A DNA stretch of 64,000 nt from Paralithodes platypus (taxonomy: Eukaryota; Arthropoda; Malacostraca; Decapoda; Lithodidae), in contig CM064571.1 in assembly GCA_032716605.1 (NCBI GenBank), forward strand, positions 16,620,280 through 16,684,279, written 5' to 3'. Position 1 is the stretch's first letter, and each line of letters starts with the position of its first letter. The notes under the pieces are model-generated. The model did not search any database, was not told the origin of the DNA, and saw only the letters and a program-made list of their open reading frames with translations. Below are positions 1-10,302 of this stretch, one piece after another. Made by a program: the position numbers and the translations under genes.

Positions 1-143
1 AATAGTAATCTAAATGGAAATCAAAAGATAATGTATAAATACAACTTGTAAAACATTCATCTTCTCTGAGGTTACAGTGCAATACAAGTGACGATGATAT
101 TATAAATTAATTGCCATAATACGACACCAACTTTACTAAAGTC

Positions 144-418
144 TTATAAGGGGAGATGGGCGTATTTATCTGCTCATTTATGTATCTTATTATTATTATT
201 TTTAGTTTCCTCCCTAGACCTTCATCAAGCTTAACCCCTTCCCCACCAACACCCTCTATCGAGATAAATTCAAAAAAATTTGGTAAAAAAAAATTCCCGG
301 CAGAAGGCCGATTCCTCTTATATTAAAGGCTTGCTTTCGCTCTCCAGGAATAATTCGACACCTACAGTACATGGCAAAAAAAGTCTTATTGACAAAGAAA
401 TTTAATATTACAGAATGG
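144..418 (-). mobile_element. Fam-G element, 3'-truncated diverged copy
   Basis: Starts with TAAGGGGAGATGGGCG, then has the family motifs TAGTTTCCTCCCTAGACC, AAGCTTAA, a degenerate core and GACACCTACAG. The right third, including the closing CTCCCCTTAA, is missing. The core is eroded (GCTTGCTTTCGCTCTCC), so this is an old copy. Confidence 0.7.
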
Positions 419-458
419 AATGGGAAATAGTCATAACACTGAAAGGGTTAATTCCTAC

Positions 459-535
459 ATGAGCCTCTTCCCGGACAGGTGTATTAAGATGCATGGGAGT
501 GAGAGGGATCTGCTTTATGTGGGCAGAAGTATATA
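459..535 (-). repeat. Retroposon 3'-end fragment (GAGAGGGATCTGC type)
   Basis: The motif GTGAGAGGGATCTGC...TGTGGGC recurs near 1950 (other strand), 33255, 53725 and 61540. This is a poor copy that runs into the TA microsatellite. Confidence 0.4.
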
Positions 536-580
536 TATATGTATATATATATATATATATACCTGTATACTGTATATATA

Positions 581-630
<50 letters not shown>

Positions 631-696
631 TATACAGTATATATCTATATATATATATATATACAGTATGTATGTGTGTGTGTGTGTGTGTGTGTT
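530..696. repeat. (TA)n and (GT)n microsatellite
   Basis: About 130 bp of TA repeats broken by TACAGTATAC motifs, followed by (TG)n. The open frames on both strands here are translations of this repeat. Confidence 0.95.
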
Positions 697-1125
697 CAAT
701 TTACCACTTGCGGGTTTCGGGACAGAAGGAAGTTGGATCTGTAGACAATGATATTTACCAGAATTACCATAAAAAAGGAGGTCGTTGTGCATCAATAAAT
801 ACATAAAGCCAAATTGAACACCCTTTGTATCCATCAGAAACCTACTATGTTATGGTATTTCTGTTAACCCTTTGACGCTTTTGACGCATTTTGACTGTAT
901 ATTCTGGTTATCATTAAAATATTGTATACAATTTAGTTAGGATTTGTGGGATTTATATGGGTAAAGACTATCTCAATTAGATGTTTAACCTTCTGACTTC
1001 CATATACCCTTCCTAATCTGAATAACATCGTCTAATAATTTCCAGGAATCAGAAAATAAATGCGTATCAGGTCTTGAAAGTGTTAATTTTGATGTTTACG
1101 GCTCCAACTTCCTTACAGAACCACA
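697..1125 (+). mobile_element. Fam-K element interrupted by a Fam-P element
   Basis: The left part has CCACTTGCGGGTTT and AGGAAGTTGGATCTGTAGAC. The right part, after 1086, has TTGATGTTTACGGCTCCAAC and TTCCTTACAGAACC. Between them a Fam-P copy (864-1086) is inserted at a TTAA. Removing it gives a colinear match to the Fam-K copy at 2066-2298. Confidence 0.7.
864..1086. mobile_element. Fam-P (piggyBac-like MITE), TTAACCCTTTGACGC subtype
   Basis: Bounded by TTAA at 864-867 and 1083-1086. It has the internal Fam-P motifs AGGATTTGTGGGA, CCTTCCTAATCTGAAT and ATCGTCTAATAA. TTAA targets and CCC termini are typical of piggyBac-type transposons; no transposase is present. Confidence 0.7.
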
Positions 1126-1149
1126 ATCAACATACTTGCTATCCATCTT

Positions 1150-1232
1150 CAACCTACAATAGTAATGTATTTCTGTTTAATATTGATGTTTACGGCTCCA
1201 ACTTTATTATAGCTTGAAACACGTAAGGGATC
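1150..1232 (+). mobile_element. Fam-K 3'-end fragment
   Basis: ATTTCTGTTTAATATTGATG followed by TTACGGCTCCAACTTTATTA and CGTAAGGGATCAA matches the right TIR of Fam-K. The left part is absent. It keeps the uninterrupted TTTAATATTGATG site that is filled at 864-1086. Confidence 0.6.
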
Positions 1233-1339
1233 AAATGAACTACTGGAAAGTAAATCACACCACCACAAAATCAACAACTTTACTATGGAATCCATTACGC
1301 CCTTTGCTGAACTGACGGGTATAAATCTAATGAGTTATG

Positions 1340-1785
1340 TTGGAGTGTGTATTGATAGGTGTGTATGTGTGTGTAGGTGTGTATGTGTGTGTAGGTGTGT
1401 GTGTGTGTGTGTATGTGTGTGTGTGTGATGGATTGAGGTTGTTTCAGCGGTTTAGACAGATATGGATGGAGAGAGAGAAGGGGGGAGGAGGGAGAGAGAG
1501 TTGGGACACACACACACGCGTACACGAACATAAACACACACACATACACGAACACAAACACATTTACACACACGAACACACACACACACACACACACACG
1601 CATACACGAACACACGCACACACGAACACACACGCATACACGAACATAAACACGAACACAAACACATATACAAACACATATACACACACGAACACAAATA
1701 CACACACACACAAACACACACACACACACGCATACACGAACACAAACACATATACTGTACACACAAGAACACAAACACAAAGAAC
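1340..1785. repeat. Degenerate (GT)n and (CA)n low-complexity block
   Basis: GT-rich to 1430, a short unique stretch with GA repeats, then CACACGAACACA-type degenerate CA repeats to 1785. The long cysteine/valine-rich and threonine/histidine-rich frames here are repeat translations, not genes. Confidence 0.95.
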
Positions 1786-1948
1786 CTAATATAACATGAA
1801 CAATTATTATAAAATCGCCTGGTGGCACTCATATATTAAAACTATCAGCTAACTGAACGATATAGTGTATCTATCTATGTATCTACTTAATCACGAGAGG
1901 GGTGGCCGCGAATAAATCACCTTCAAATGCGTCCATATGCCGAGGCAA

Positions 1949-2065
1949 GTCATAAGAACATAAGAACATAAGAAAATGGTAGTCTGCAGAAAGCCGATTG
2001 GCCCGCACCCGGCAGATCCCCCTCATACCCATCCCATCTCGTCATTCGATTATCTAGCTTGCAGG
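1949..2065 (-). repeat. Retroposon 3' end with (CATAAGAA)n tail
   Basis: AACATAAGAACATAAGAA is followed by GTCTGCAGAAAGCCGATTGG and CGGCAGATCCCCCTCATACC. Similar copies occur near 33255, 53725 and 61540, each with the CATAAGAA/TTCTTATG tail at the same edge. This looks like the 3' end of a LINE or SINE; the source family is not identified. Confidence 0.55.
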
Positions 2066-2298
2066 AATTGACCACTTGCGAGTTTTGGTCTATAAGGAAG
2101 TTGGAGCCGTGGCCATCACTATTTAAGTGATTTATCAGCAAAAATGCGGTCATAATACATATATAAATGCATACAAAAAAAAAAAAAATTATCATACTTT
2201 TTATACATCAGAAACCCATATTATTATTGCATTTCTCTTTAATATCGATGTTCACGGCTCCAACTTTCTTATAGAACGAAACTCGCAAGTGGTCAATT
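2066..2298 (+). mobile_element. Fam-K element, complete reference copy
   Basis: 233-bp element with long imperfect TIRs: AATTGACCACTTGCGAG at the left and CTCGCAAGTGGTCAATT at the right. Inside the TIRs are AAGGAAGTTGGAGCCGTG and CACGGCTCCAACTTTCTT. It is non-coding. The target duplication cannot be defined. Other copies lie at 697, 1150, about 33690, about 34290 and 44972. Confidence 0.8.
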
Positions 2299-2411
2299 AT
2301 AGACGAAATGAAGGAAAATATAAGCTAATGAGCTACCGGTACGTGTTCCTAAAATGCGACTGTAGACCCGCATAATGCGTTACATTGATCAATATACTGA
2401 GTTTTACATTA

Positions 2412-2773
2412 TTAAGGGGGTAGTACTCGCTGTTTCTGGACCCCCTTCTCCCTCATGTTTAGCATATTAGCTTTGAGGTTTTAAGAAGTTCGTTCCGTTA
2501 GTTTGGCGATTTTGAGACCTTTCGCCTCGTTTTGTTGTCAATATTAGAACTGTTCTTGTCCTTTAGGTGTCGATTTTTTCCTGGCGAGCGAAAGCGAGCC
2601 TCTAATTTTAGAAGGAAACGGCCTTCGGCCGAGACATTTTTCTACCGAAAAATGTACAAATTTGTTTTGAAAGGGGGTATAGGGGGTGTTTTTCTAAGCT
2701 TGATGGAGGTTTAGCGAGGAAACTCACAAATAATTAAACATATAGACCAAAAAAGCAAGCACTACCCCCTTAA
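2412..2773 (+). mobile_element. Fam-G element, complete
   Basis: TTAA-GGGGGTAGTACTCG ... GCACTACCCCC-TTAA, so the terminal 13 bp are a good inverted repeat. It contains the core GGCGAGCGAAAGCGAGCC, a GGCCTTCGGCC hairpin, and the 3' part AGCTTGATGGAGGTTTAG. The frame through it is incidental. Confidence 0.9.
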
Positions 2774-3180
2774 CCAAAGTCCATTACCTGCATCACTAAG
2801 CTGACGTGCAGTACATAAATCTAAGGCCTTTTGTTAAGTGACTACTACTCTATTGATCTATTGACTGACTGTGTTGAGTGCATAACTATTATTAAGGAGT
2901 ATACCATGCGAACAGAAACGAGATATAAGTGTTTATTACTAGCTACCATATATTGAAATGTAAATACAGTATATATATACAGTACACAGCATTAAAGTAA
3001 ATTCATAATTCATCAATTCATAAATATTCTTAGAATGTTTTATGATACAAATATACTGTAGTAATCGATAATAGTCGATATAATATATATTATTATAAAA
3101 TAAAATCAGGTGATACAATACAGTATGTCATAATTATATGCAGTATTTCTTTCATGATTAAATATTGGAAGGCCATGTTT
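2774..3180. other. AT-rich, no recognised feature
   Basis: Contains short TACAGTATATA runs only; no coding frame or family match seen. Confidence 0.6.
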
Positions 3181-3398
3181 TTAACCCTTTCAAGCTCCAA
3201 TACGCATTTCTTTTCTGTTTTCTGGTAATTATTAGACGATTTTATTCAGATTACGAAGGGTATAATTATGGAAGTTAGAGGGTTGATTGAGATAGTATTT
3301 ACCCTTTTGATACCCACAGATCCTTCCTAAGCTGCATAAAATCGTCTAGTGATAGCCAAAATAAACTGGTAAAAGGCGTCAGAGCTTCAAAGGGTTAA
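3181..3398. mobile_element. Fam-P element, TTAACCCTTTCAAGCTC subtype
   Basis: 218 bp between TTAA at 3181 and 3395. TIRs are CCCTTTCAAGCTCcaatacgc and, inverted, gcgtcagAGCTTCAAAGGG. The two arms are largely complementary (ATTATTAGACGAT / ATCGTCTAGTGAT). Closest relative in the window is 61251-61465. Confidence 0.85.
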
Positions 3399-3565
3399 GA
3401 TTGACTGTATATCATAGCCAAATTAGTGGAAATCTGGAGTTTTAGATTTGTCAAGTCGTAGGGAATGGGGTAAGATGGCCTGAGGAAGTGTGTTGCCTTT
3501 AGCATTCTAGATAGTTGAACGTTACAGTATGTGGGTGAATTTACTATAGTCTCTTCATTATAAAT

Positions 3566-3708
3566 AGGCAAAAATCTTGACCACTAACCTCTATAACTAA
3601 ATCTTGACCACTAACCTCTATAACTAAATCTTGACCACTAACCTCTATAACTAAATCTTGACCACTAACCTCTATAACTAAATCTTGACCACTAACCTCT
3701 ATAACTAA
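3566..3708. repeat. 27-bp minisatellite, about 5 copies
   Basis: Unit AATCTTGACCACTAACCTCT plus ATAACTA, nearly perfect. The rest of 3399-3850 has no recognised feature. Confidence 0.95.
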
Positions 3709-3851
3709 ATAACGACTAGAGTAATCGAGCTAATAATTCTACCATTTGGGAAGAGGCAGCCAGGGAATAGGTGTGGATATTTACAGCCCATTTGCTCTAG
3801 TCCTTTTTTAGTTACAGAGGTCAGGACTCACGATTTCTGCCCTACTTATAA

Positions 3852-4219
3852 TTAAGGGGAGGCAGACCGTTTTTCTGGACCCCCTTCTCCCTAATGTTTA
3901 GCCCCACTAGTTTTGAGATTATAAGACGTTCAACCCATTAGTTTGGCGATTTTAACACCTTTCGCCCCATTTCGTTGTCAATTTTAAGACCTTTCGTGCC
4001 ATTTAGGTGTCGATTATTTCCTGGCGAGCGATAGCGAGCCTGCAATTTTAAGAGGAATCGGCCGGGACATTTTTCTACCGAAAAATTTACAAATTTATCT
4101 TGAAGGGGGGTCTAGAGGGTGCTTTTCTAAGCTTGATGGAGGTCTAGGGAGGAAACTAACAAAATATATATATGAATACATTAATTAATAGACGTAACAA
4201 ACGGCCAGTCTCCCCTTAA
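3852..4219 (+). mobile_element. Fam-G element, complete
   Basis: TTAAGGGGAGGCAGACCG ... CGGCCAGTCTCCCCTTAA. It has the core GGCGAGCGATAGCGAGCC and AGCTTGATGGAGGTCTAGGG. Its closing TTAA (4216-4219) is also the opening TTAA of the next, oppositely oriented copy. Confidence 0.9.
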
Positions 4220-4550
4220 GGGGAGGTTTTTAGTTAGTTCGCTAGACCTCCATCAAGCTTAACATTACAGCCCCTAGACTCCCTTTCAAGATAAATTTGT
4301 ACATTTTTCGGTAGAAAAATTTCCCGGCCGAAGGTCGTTTCCTCTTAAATTACAGGCTCGCTATCGCTCGCCAGGATAAAATCGACAACTAAATGGCACA
4401 AAAATCTTAAAATTGACAGAAATGGGGCGAATGTTCTTAAAATCGCCAAACTAATGGGGCGAACGTCTTAAAATATCAAAAGCAATGGGGCTAACCATGA
4501 GGGAGAAAGGGGTCAAGAAAAAAATCCCTCAAGTGGAAGTCTCCCCTAAT
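4216..4550 (-). mobile_element. Fam-G element sharing TTAA with its neighbour
   Basis: Starts TTAAGGGGAGGTTTTTAG at the TTAA of the preceding copy and ends AAGTGGAAGTCTCCCCTAA. The last TTAA has mutated to CTAA. The core GGCTCGCTATCGCTCGCC is intact. Confidence 0.85.
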
Positions 4551-4583
4551 GGACTATAGATGGACATTTTACTATGAAATATA

Positions 4584-4963
4584 TTAAAGGAAGATGGGTC
4601 GTTTTTTCTGGTCCCTCTTCTTCCGCATATTTAGCCCCATTAGTTTTCAGATATTTAGACTTTTGGCCCATTAGTTTGGCGATTTTAAGACCTTTCGCCT
4701 CTTTTCTTTGTCAATATTAAGATTGTTCGTGTCATTTAGGTGTCGATTTTTACCTGGCGAGCGAGAGCGAGCCTGTATTTTACGAAGAACCGGCCTAAGC
4801 ATTTTTCTATCGAATACTGTACAAATTTATCTTGAAGGAGGGTCTTTTGGGGGGAGGAGGGGGGGGGGGGGTATTTTTAAGCTTGATGGAGGTCCAGGGA
4901 GGAAACTAAAGGAATGATAAAGGATATATAAATGTGGAAATAAATACGCCCATCCTCCCTTAA
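4584..4963 (+). mobile_element. Fam-G element with internal G-run
   Basis: TTAAAGGAAGATGGGTCG ... CGCCCATCCTCCCTTAA. The core is GGCGAGCGAGAGCGAGCC. The segment that is normally GGGGGTCTAGGGGGTG has expanded to a G-rich tract at 4850-4871. The closing TTAA is shared with the next copy. Confidence 0.85.
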
Positions 4964-5284
4964 GGGGGGTATTTAGTTTGTTCCCTAGACCTCCATCAAG
5001 CTTAAAATTACACCCCCTTGAGTCCCTTTCAAGATAAATTTGTACATTTTTCGGTAGAAAAATTTCCCGGCCGAAGGCCGATTCCTCTTAAATTACAGGC
5101 TCGCTATCGCTCGCCAGGATAACATCGACACCTGAATAGCACGAAAGGTCTTAATATGGGGTGAACATTCTTAAAATCGCTAAACTAATGGGGCAAACGT
5201 TTTATAATATCAAAAGCAATGGGGCTAAACATGAGGGAGAAAGGGGTCATGAAAAAAATCCCTGAAGTGGAGATCTCTCCTTAA
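4960..5284 (-). mobile_element. Fam-G element in a three-element chain
   Basis: TTAAGGGGGGTATTTAG ... GGAGATCTCTCCTTAA. The left TTAA is shared with 4584-4963 and the right TTAA with the Fam-P copy at 5281. The core and GGCCGAAGGCC hairpin are intact. Confidence 0.9.
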
Positions 5285-5495
5285 CCCCTTCTGTACCGGC
5301 GACGCCTTTTTAATTATATTCTAGCTATATTTATACGATTTTGTGCAGTTTAAGAAGGATCTGTGGTAGTGAAAAAAGTTAAGGGAGATAGTTCGAAGCT
5401 TAATAACTGCTGGAGGCCCTTTTTAAGCTGAATAAAAGCGTCTAATAGTAGCCAGATGAAAGTTGAGAAGACGTTGCCGGTACGGAACGGGTTAA
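5281..5495. mobile_element. Fam-P element, uninterrupted
   Basis: 215 bp: TTAACCCCTTCTGTACCGG ... GCCGGTACGGAACGGGTTAA. The arms carry TTATACGATTTTGTGCAG and, inverted, AAGCTGAATAAAAGCGTC, making a foldback structure. It is a good reference for the interrupted copies at 19853, 29131, 29914 and 30890. Confidence 0.9.
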
Positions 5496-5537
5496 TGTGT
5501 GTTGGCATTAGTGGGTACGGTCCTCTAGGCCAGCCAC

Positions 5538-5563
5538 AAAAAAAAAAAAAAAAAAAAAAAAAT
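5538..5563. repeat. Poly(A) run
   Basis: About 25 A in a row after a short unique stretch; no element boundary recognised. Confidence 0.9.
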
Positions 5564-5629
5564 ACAACCCACCGACCATTTGACTACCATCTTAGCTATC
5601 ATAAATAAATCCAAAACTAACGATACCAG

Positions 5630-6975
5630 CACTACCACAACCTCCACCGGCACTACCACAACCATCACTGTCACAATCACCACCATTATGCTACCACTAT
5701 CACCACCATTACCATCACCAATACCACCACCATAATTTCCACCACAACCATCACCATTACCACCTTCACAACCACCACAACCATCACCATTACCACCACC
5801 ATCACCATTACCACCACAAGTACCACCCCCATCACAACTACCACAACCATTACCATTACCACCACCATCATCACCATTACCACCACCACAACCATCACAA
5901 CTACCACCACCATCACAACTACCACCACCATCACCATTACCACCACCATTACCACCACCATCACCATTACCACCACCATTACCACCACCATCACCACCAT
6001 TACACTACTACCACAACCATCACCATTACCACCACCACAACCATCACAACTACCACCACCATCACAACTACCACCACCATCACCATTACCACCACCATTA
6101 CCACCACCATTACACTACTACCACAACCATCACCATTACCACCACCATCACCATTACCACCACCATCACTACCACAATCACCACCATTACACTACTACCA
6201 CAACCACCACCATTACCACCACCATCACCATTACCACCACCATCACTACCACAATCACCACCATTACACTACTACCACAACCACCACCATTACCACCACC
6301 ATCACCATTACCACCACCATCACTACCACAATCACCACCATTACACTACTACCACAACCACCACCATTACCACCACCATGACAATTACCACCACCATCAC
6401 TACCACAATTACCAACACCACCACAATTGCTACCACCACCACCACCATTACCACACCACCATCACCATTACCACCACCATCACTACCACAATCACCACCA
6501 TTACACTACTACCACAACCACCACCATTACCACCACCATCACCATTACCACCACCATCACTACCACAATCACCACCATTACACTACTACCACAACCACCA
6601 CCATTACCACCACCATCACCATTACCACCACCATCACTACCACAATCACCACCATTACACTACTACCACAACCACCACCATTACCACCACCATCACCATT
6701 ACCACCACCATTACACTACTACCACAACCATCACCATTACCACCACCATCACCATTACCACCACCACAACCATCACAACTACCACCACCATCACAACTAC
6801 CACAACCATCACCATTACCACCACCATTACACTACTACCACAACCATCACCATTACCACCACCATCACCATTACCACCACCACAACCATCACAACTACCA
6901 CAACCATCACCATTACCACCACCATCACTACCACAATCACCACCATTACACTACTACCACAACCACCACCATTTT
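5630..6975. repeat. CCA/CAT-rich satellite with 77-bp higher-order unit
   Basis: 1.35 kb of CACCACCATTACC-type degenerate trinucleotide repeat. The marker TTACACTACTACCACAACCA recurs at spacings of 77 bp (6188, 6265, 6342), so longer units have been duplicated. Since 77 is not a multiple of 3, the Thr/His/Pro frames shift between units, which argues against coding. Confidence 0.95.
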
Positions 6976-7424
6976 GCCACCCCCCAGCAGATAATGAAGG
7001 TAATGGAGCCCTATAAAGCAGCCTTTCTAACATTACACGTCGCTGCGTGAAAGGCTAATTATTATGTATATTATTATTAGGGGGATTAAGAGGGTGGGGG
7101 ACGGGGGGAGAGAGAGAGAGCGAGATAGTGTGTGTGTATGTGTGTGTGGGGAACGAAGAGAGAGAGGGAGAGGAAGGGAGGGATAGTTGTGGATAGAGGA
7201 GATTAGAAAAGTGAAAGCAAATATTAAAACAAAGTTAAGATTAAGTAGATATATGTATAGGTAGATAAATAGATTGATATATCCTGTAATTTAAAAGAGT
7301 ACGTTAAACAATAGTATAATACCAGCAAGCGATATAAAAGGAATCACTTACATTTTCAATAGGATAAGTAGAATAATACTCAAATAATAGGAAATATATT
7401 AAACTTGCCATTAGTATTTCCTTT
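6976..7424. other. No gene; GA/GT-rich patch then AT-rich DNA
   Basis: GA repeat near 7107-7120, GT repeat 7129-7148, then AT-rich sequence without recognised motifs. Confidence 0.6.
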
Positions 7425-7425
7425 C

Positions 7426-7502
7426 CTGTCATGATAGCGTAATGCATACGTGCGCGGAATTTCGATGTGAGTATCCTAGGTTCGAGTCCTTGGAGTGCCA
7501 CA
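7426..7502 (+). other. tRNA-like sequence (SINE head or tRNA pseudogene)
   Basis: A perfect B-box GGTTCGAGTCC at about 7480 is preceded by an A-box-like TAGCGTAATGCA 45 nt upstream and followed by TTGGAGTGCCA. Acceptor and anticodon stems pair poorly in my hand fold, so a functional tRNA is unlikely. A decayed tRNA gene or the head of a tRNA-derived SINE fits better. Confidence 0.4.
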
Positions 7503-7537
7503 TGTATTTGTTGATTTTATTAATTGAGGTTAGAAGT

Positions 7538-7965
7538 TGTTGTTGTTGTTGTTGTTGTTGTTCCCCAAGCTGCCTGGCCGAACAGCCCCAAGGCCCCGAG
7601 CAAGGCCAAGGCCTTAACCGAGCGCCCCCACAGAACCCTCCCTGCCGACCACAATAAAGCCTGGGTGACCGAAGCCACTCCATGGCGGGGAGCTGAGGGC
7701 GCGGAAACGCCCAGGAAACCAAAGCCCCACCCAGGGCCCTGTGCCCCTCAGCAATTAAGAAGAGAAAGTTGAGGGGCAAAGGAAAAATGTGACGCTTTGA
7801 CTTCCAATCTTGGTAAATTGGGAGGTCAATCCACGGAAAAGACGCCGTCACTTGAGATCTAGAAAATATATAAGTAAAAGGAACAGTCAGAGTAAGCTAT
7901 GGGTATGGCAGAGATCGCTCAGTTCTCACTCTGATAGACCAGCCCATCACCAGAAGGTTAGAAGG
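7538..7965 (-). repeat. Retroposon with (AAC)n tail, copy 1
   Basis: On the minus strand the unit ends GGCAGCTTGGGGAACAACAA plus further AAC repeats, a 3' tail. The body, with CCATGGCGGGGAGCTGAGG and ATGGGTATGGCAGAGATCGC on the plus strand, recurs at 40449-40890 in the same orientation. It is GC-rich compared with its surroundings. Likely the 3' part of a non-LTR element or a SINE; no coding frame. Confidence 0.65.
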
Positions 7966-8092
7966 AAAGTTGGTTGGTGACAAAATATAATAACTATTCT
8001 GTTTACTTTACTCTAATTAGTTGTCTATGTTTTAAGCCATTCCTTCTGTCACTGTATTTTACCTTCCTGTTGTAGTGATCTGTTAAGGGGAG

Positions 8093-8409
8093 GCAGTTGG
8101 TTTTTAGAGTCCTCCTCCTCCCTCATGTTTAGCCCTATTAGTTATGAGATTTCAAGACATTCACCCCATTAGTTTGGCGATTTTCAGACCTTTTACCCCA
8201 TTCCTTTGCCAGTATTAAGACCTTTCGTGCAACTTAGGTGTCAATGTTTTTCCTGGCGAGCGATAGCGAGCTTGTATTTGAAGAGGAATCGGCCTTCTGC
8301 CGGGACATTTTTCTACCGAAAAACTTACAAATTTATATCGAAGGGGGTCTTGTGGGTGTTTTTTAAAGTTTGATAGAGGTTTAGAGAGCAAACTAAACCC
8401 CTTCCTTAA
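8093..8409 (+). mobile_element. Fam-G element
   Basis: TTAAGGGGAGGCAGTTGG ... AACCCCTTCCTTAA. The core GGCGAGCGATAGCGAGC and GGCCTTCTGCCGGG are present. The right end is decayed (CCTTCC for CTCCCC). Confidence 0.85.
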
Positions 8410-8569
8410 ACCATTGAGCCGAACCAGTAAATTATGCTGCACAATACCGTCTGGGCTCCCTTAACTGTATTTTGGCTCTACCAAACTGACAACCGGTAGA
8501 TGATTGTATTAAGTGTTATGGCCTCTCGTAATAAAGGATAATATTATAGCATTCTGGTGTTGATGGTAG

Positions 8570-8570
<1 letters not shown>

Positions 8571-8640
<70 letters not shown>
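8571..8640. repeat. (CT)n microsatellite
   Basis: About 70 bp of CT with one TTT interruption. Confidence 0.97.
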
Positions 8641-8644
<4 letters not shown>

Positions 8645-8776
8645 CGACCCAAGTGTGAGAAAAGTCACTTATAGCTTCACAAACAGGACCGCACCGACCG
8701 CACCCGCTGTAAAACTCCCTTAAAACAACAAAAGGCCCGCCAGAAAGGGACTCCACACCCTACCAAAGAACTCGAA

Positions 8777-8798
8777 CCCCCCCCCCCCCCCCCCCCCC
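8777..8798. repeat. Poly(C) tract
   Basis: About 21 consecutive C. Confidence 0.95.
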
Positions 8799-8831
8799 GC
8801 AAGGCTCTTTTGTTTCAGCCTGGACGGACTT

Positions 8832-9219
8832 TTAAGGGGGGAGGAGGGGCCGGTTTTCTGGACCACTTTCTCCCTCATGTTTAGCCCCATTAGTTTTCAG
8901 ATCTTAAGATGTTTGCCCCATTAGTTAGTCGATTTAAAGACCTTTCGCCCCATTTCTTCGTCAATATTTATACCTTTCGTCCTATTTAGGTGTCTAGTTT
9001 ATCCCTGGCGAACGATAGTGAGCCTGCAATGTTGGAAGAATCGGCCTTCGGCCGGGAATTTTTTCTACCGAAAAATGTACAAATTAATCTAGAAAGGGGA
9101 TCTAATGGATGTTTTTTTTTTAATTTGATGGAGGTCTAGGGAGGAAACTATAAAAATAATGAATACATGCAAAAAGTGAACCATCAAAAATCGGCCAAAA
9201 AGTGAACCGTCCCCCTTAA
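8832..9219 (+). mobile_element. Fam-G element, variant core
   Basis: TTAAGGGGGGAGGAGGGG ... GAACCGTCCCCCTTAA. The core is changed to GGCGAACGATAGTGAGCC, a variant shared with 18578-18948, so these two form a subgroup. A direct AAAAAGTGAACC duplication lies near the right end. Confidence 0.88.
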
Positions 9220-9227
9220 CCTGCCCA

Positions 9228-9740
9228 AGAGCCAGCTGTGGGAGTTAGTTACGTGTTCTAGGTTTATTTTAGGTGGAATTTACTAGACTTGAAAACTTAA
9301 CCCAATCTATAAACTAAACTAAAACTTAACCCAATCTATAAACTAAACTAAAACTTAACCCAATCTATAAACTAAACTAAAACTTAACCCAATCTATAAA
9401 CTAAACTAAAACTTAACCCAATCTATAAACTAAACTAAAACTTAACCCAATCTATAAACTAAACTAAAACTTAACCCAATCTATAAACTAAACTAAAACT
9501 TAACCCAATCTATAAACTAAACTAAAACTTAACCCAATCTATAAACTAAACTAAAACTTAACCCAATCTATAAACTAAACTAAAACTTAACCCAATCTAT
9601 AAACTAAACTAAAACTTAACCCAATCTATAAACTAAACTAAAACTTAACCCAATCTATAAACTAAACTAAATCTGTGAATTGTGTTACGTCATCTAGGTT
9701 TCTTTAGTGGCATTACCAGACGTTAAAAGTAAATCCTACA
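9228..9740. repeat. 29-bp minisatellite (about 13 copies) between direct repeats
   Basis: The array at 9295-9670 has unit AAAACTTAACCCAATCTATA plus AACTAAACT and is nearly perfect. It is flanked by similar segments, GTTACGTGTTCTAGGTTTAT (about 9248) and GTTACGTCATCTAGGTTTCT (about 9684), in the same orientation. Confidence 0.93.
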
Positions 9741-9849
9741 TAATGGCACACATTATTTGTATAGTCACCCGACAGTTTCGGTTCATCCTGAGCCCTTATC
9801 AGGTGTATCCTCAGAGGGCTGCAAATGAGCCTTCTAGTGTGTTGTACAA

Positions 9850-10218
9850 TTAAGGGGAGACGGACCGTTTTTCTGGACCCCTTTCTCCCTAATGTTTAGC
9901 CCCACTAGTTTTTGGATTTTAAGACGGTTCCATTAGTTTGGGGATTTTATGACCTTTCACCCCATTTCTTTGTCGATATTAGGACCTTTCGTGCCATTTA
10001 GGTGTCGGTTTATTTCCTTGCAAGCGATAGCGAGCCTGTAATTTTAGGAAGAATCGGCCTTTGGCCGGGACATTTTTCTACCGAAAAATGTACAAATCTA
10101 TCATGAAGGGGGGTCTAGGGGGTGTTTTTCTAAGTTTGATGGAGGTCTAGGGAGGAAACTAAAAACAAATATGAATAAGTGAATTAATAGACCAAACAAA
10201 CGGCCAGTGTCCCCTTAA
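9850..10218 (+). mobile_element. Fam-G element, complete
   Basis: TTAAGGGGAGACGGACCG ... CGGCCAGTGTCCCCTTAA, with core GCAAGCGATAGCGAGCC and AGTTTGATGGAGGTCTAGGG. Same terminal subtype as 3852-4219. Confidence 0.9.
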
Positions 10219-10302
10219 TTCAAGTGTTCCTTTATTCCCTTTCACACTCCAATAAGTCCCCAAAACACCATTGCCCTGTTTTGCCACCCTGGCAAGTGAG
10301 TG

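Noticed and set aside
1295..1828. Long cysteine/valine-rich open frame
   Set aside because: It is the translation of GT/CA repeats; overlapping frames on both strands are equally long.
2412..2773. Assigning Fam-G to piggyBac
   Set aside because: TTAA duplication fits, but termini are GGGG...CCCC rather than CCY...RGG, and no transposase links it.
6378..7050. Two 200-codon Thr/His/Pro frames
   Set aside because: Pure product of CCA satellite; the frame shifts with the 77-bp unit.
7426..7502. Functional tRNA gene
   Set aside because: The B-box is perfect, but acceptor, D and anticodon stems do not pair properly.
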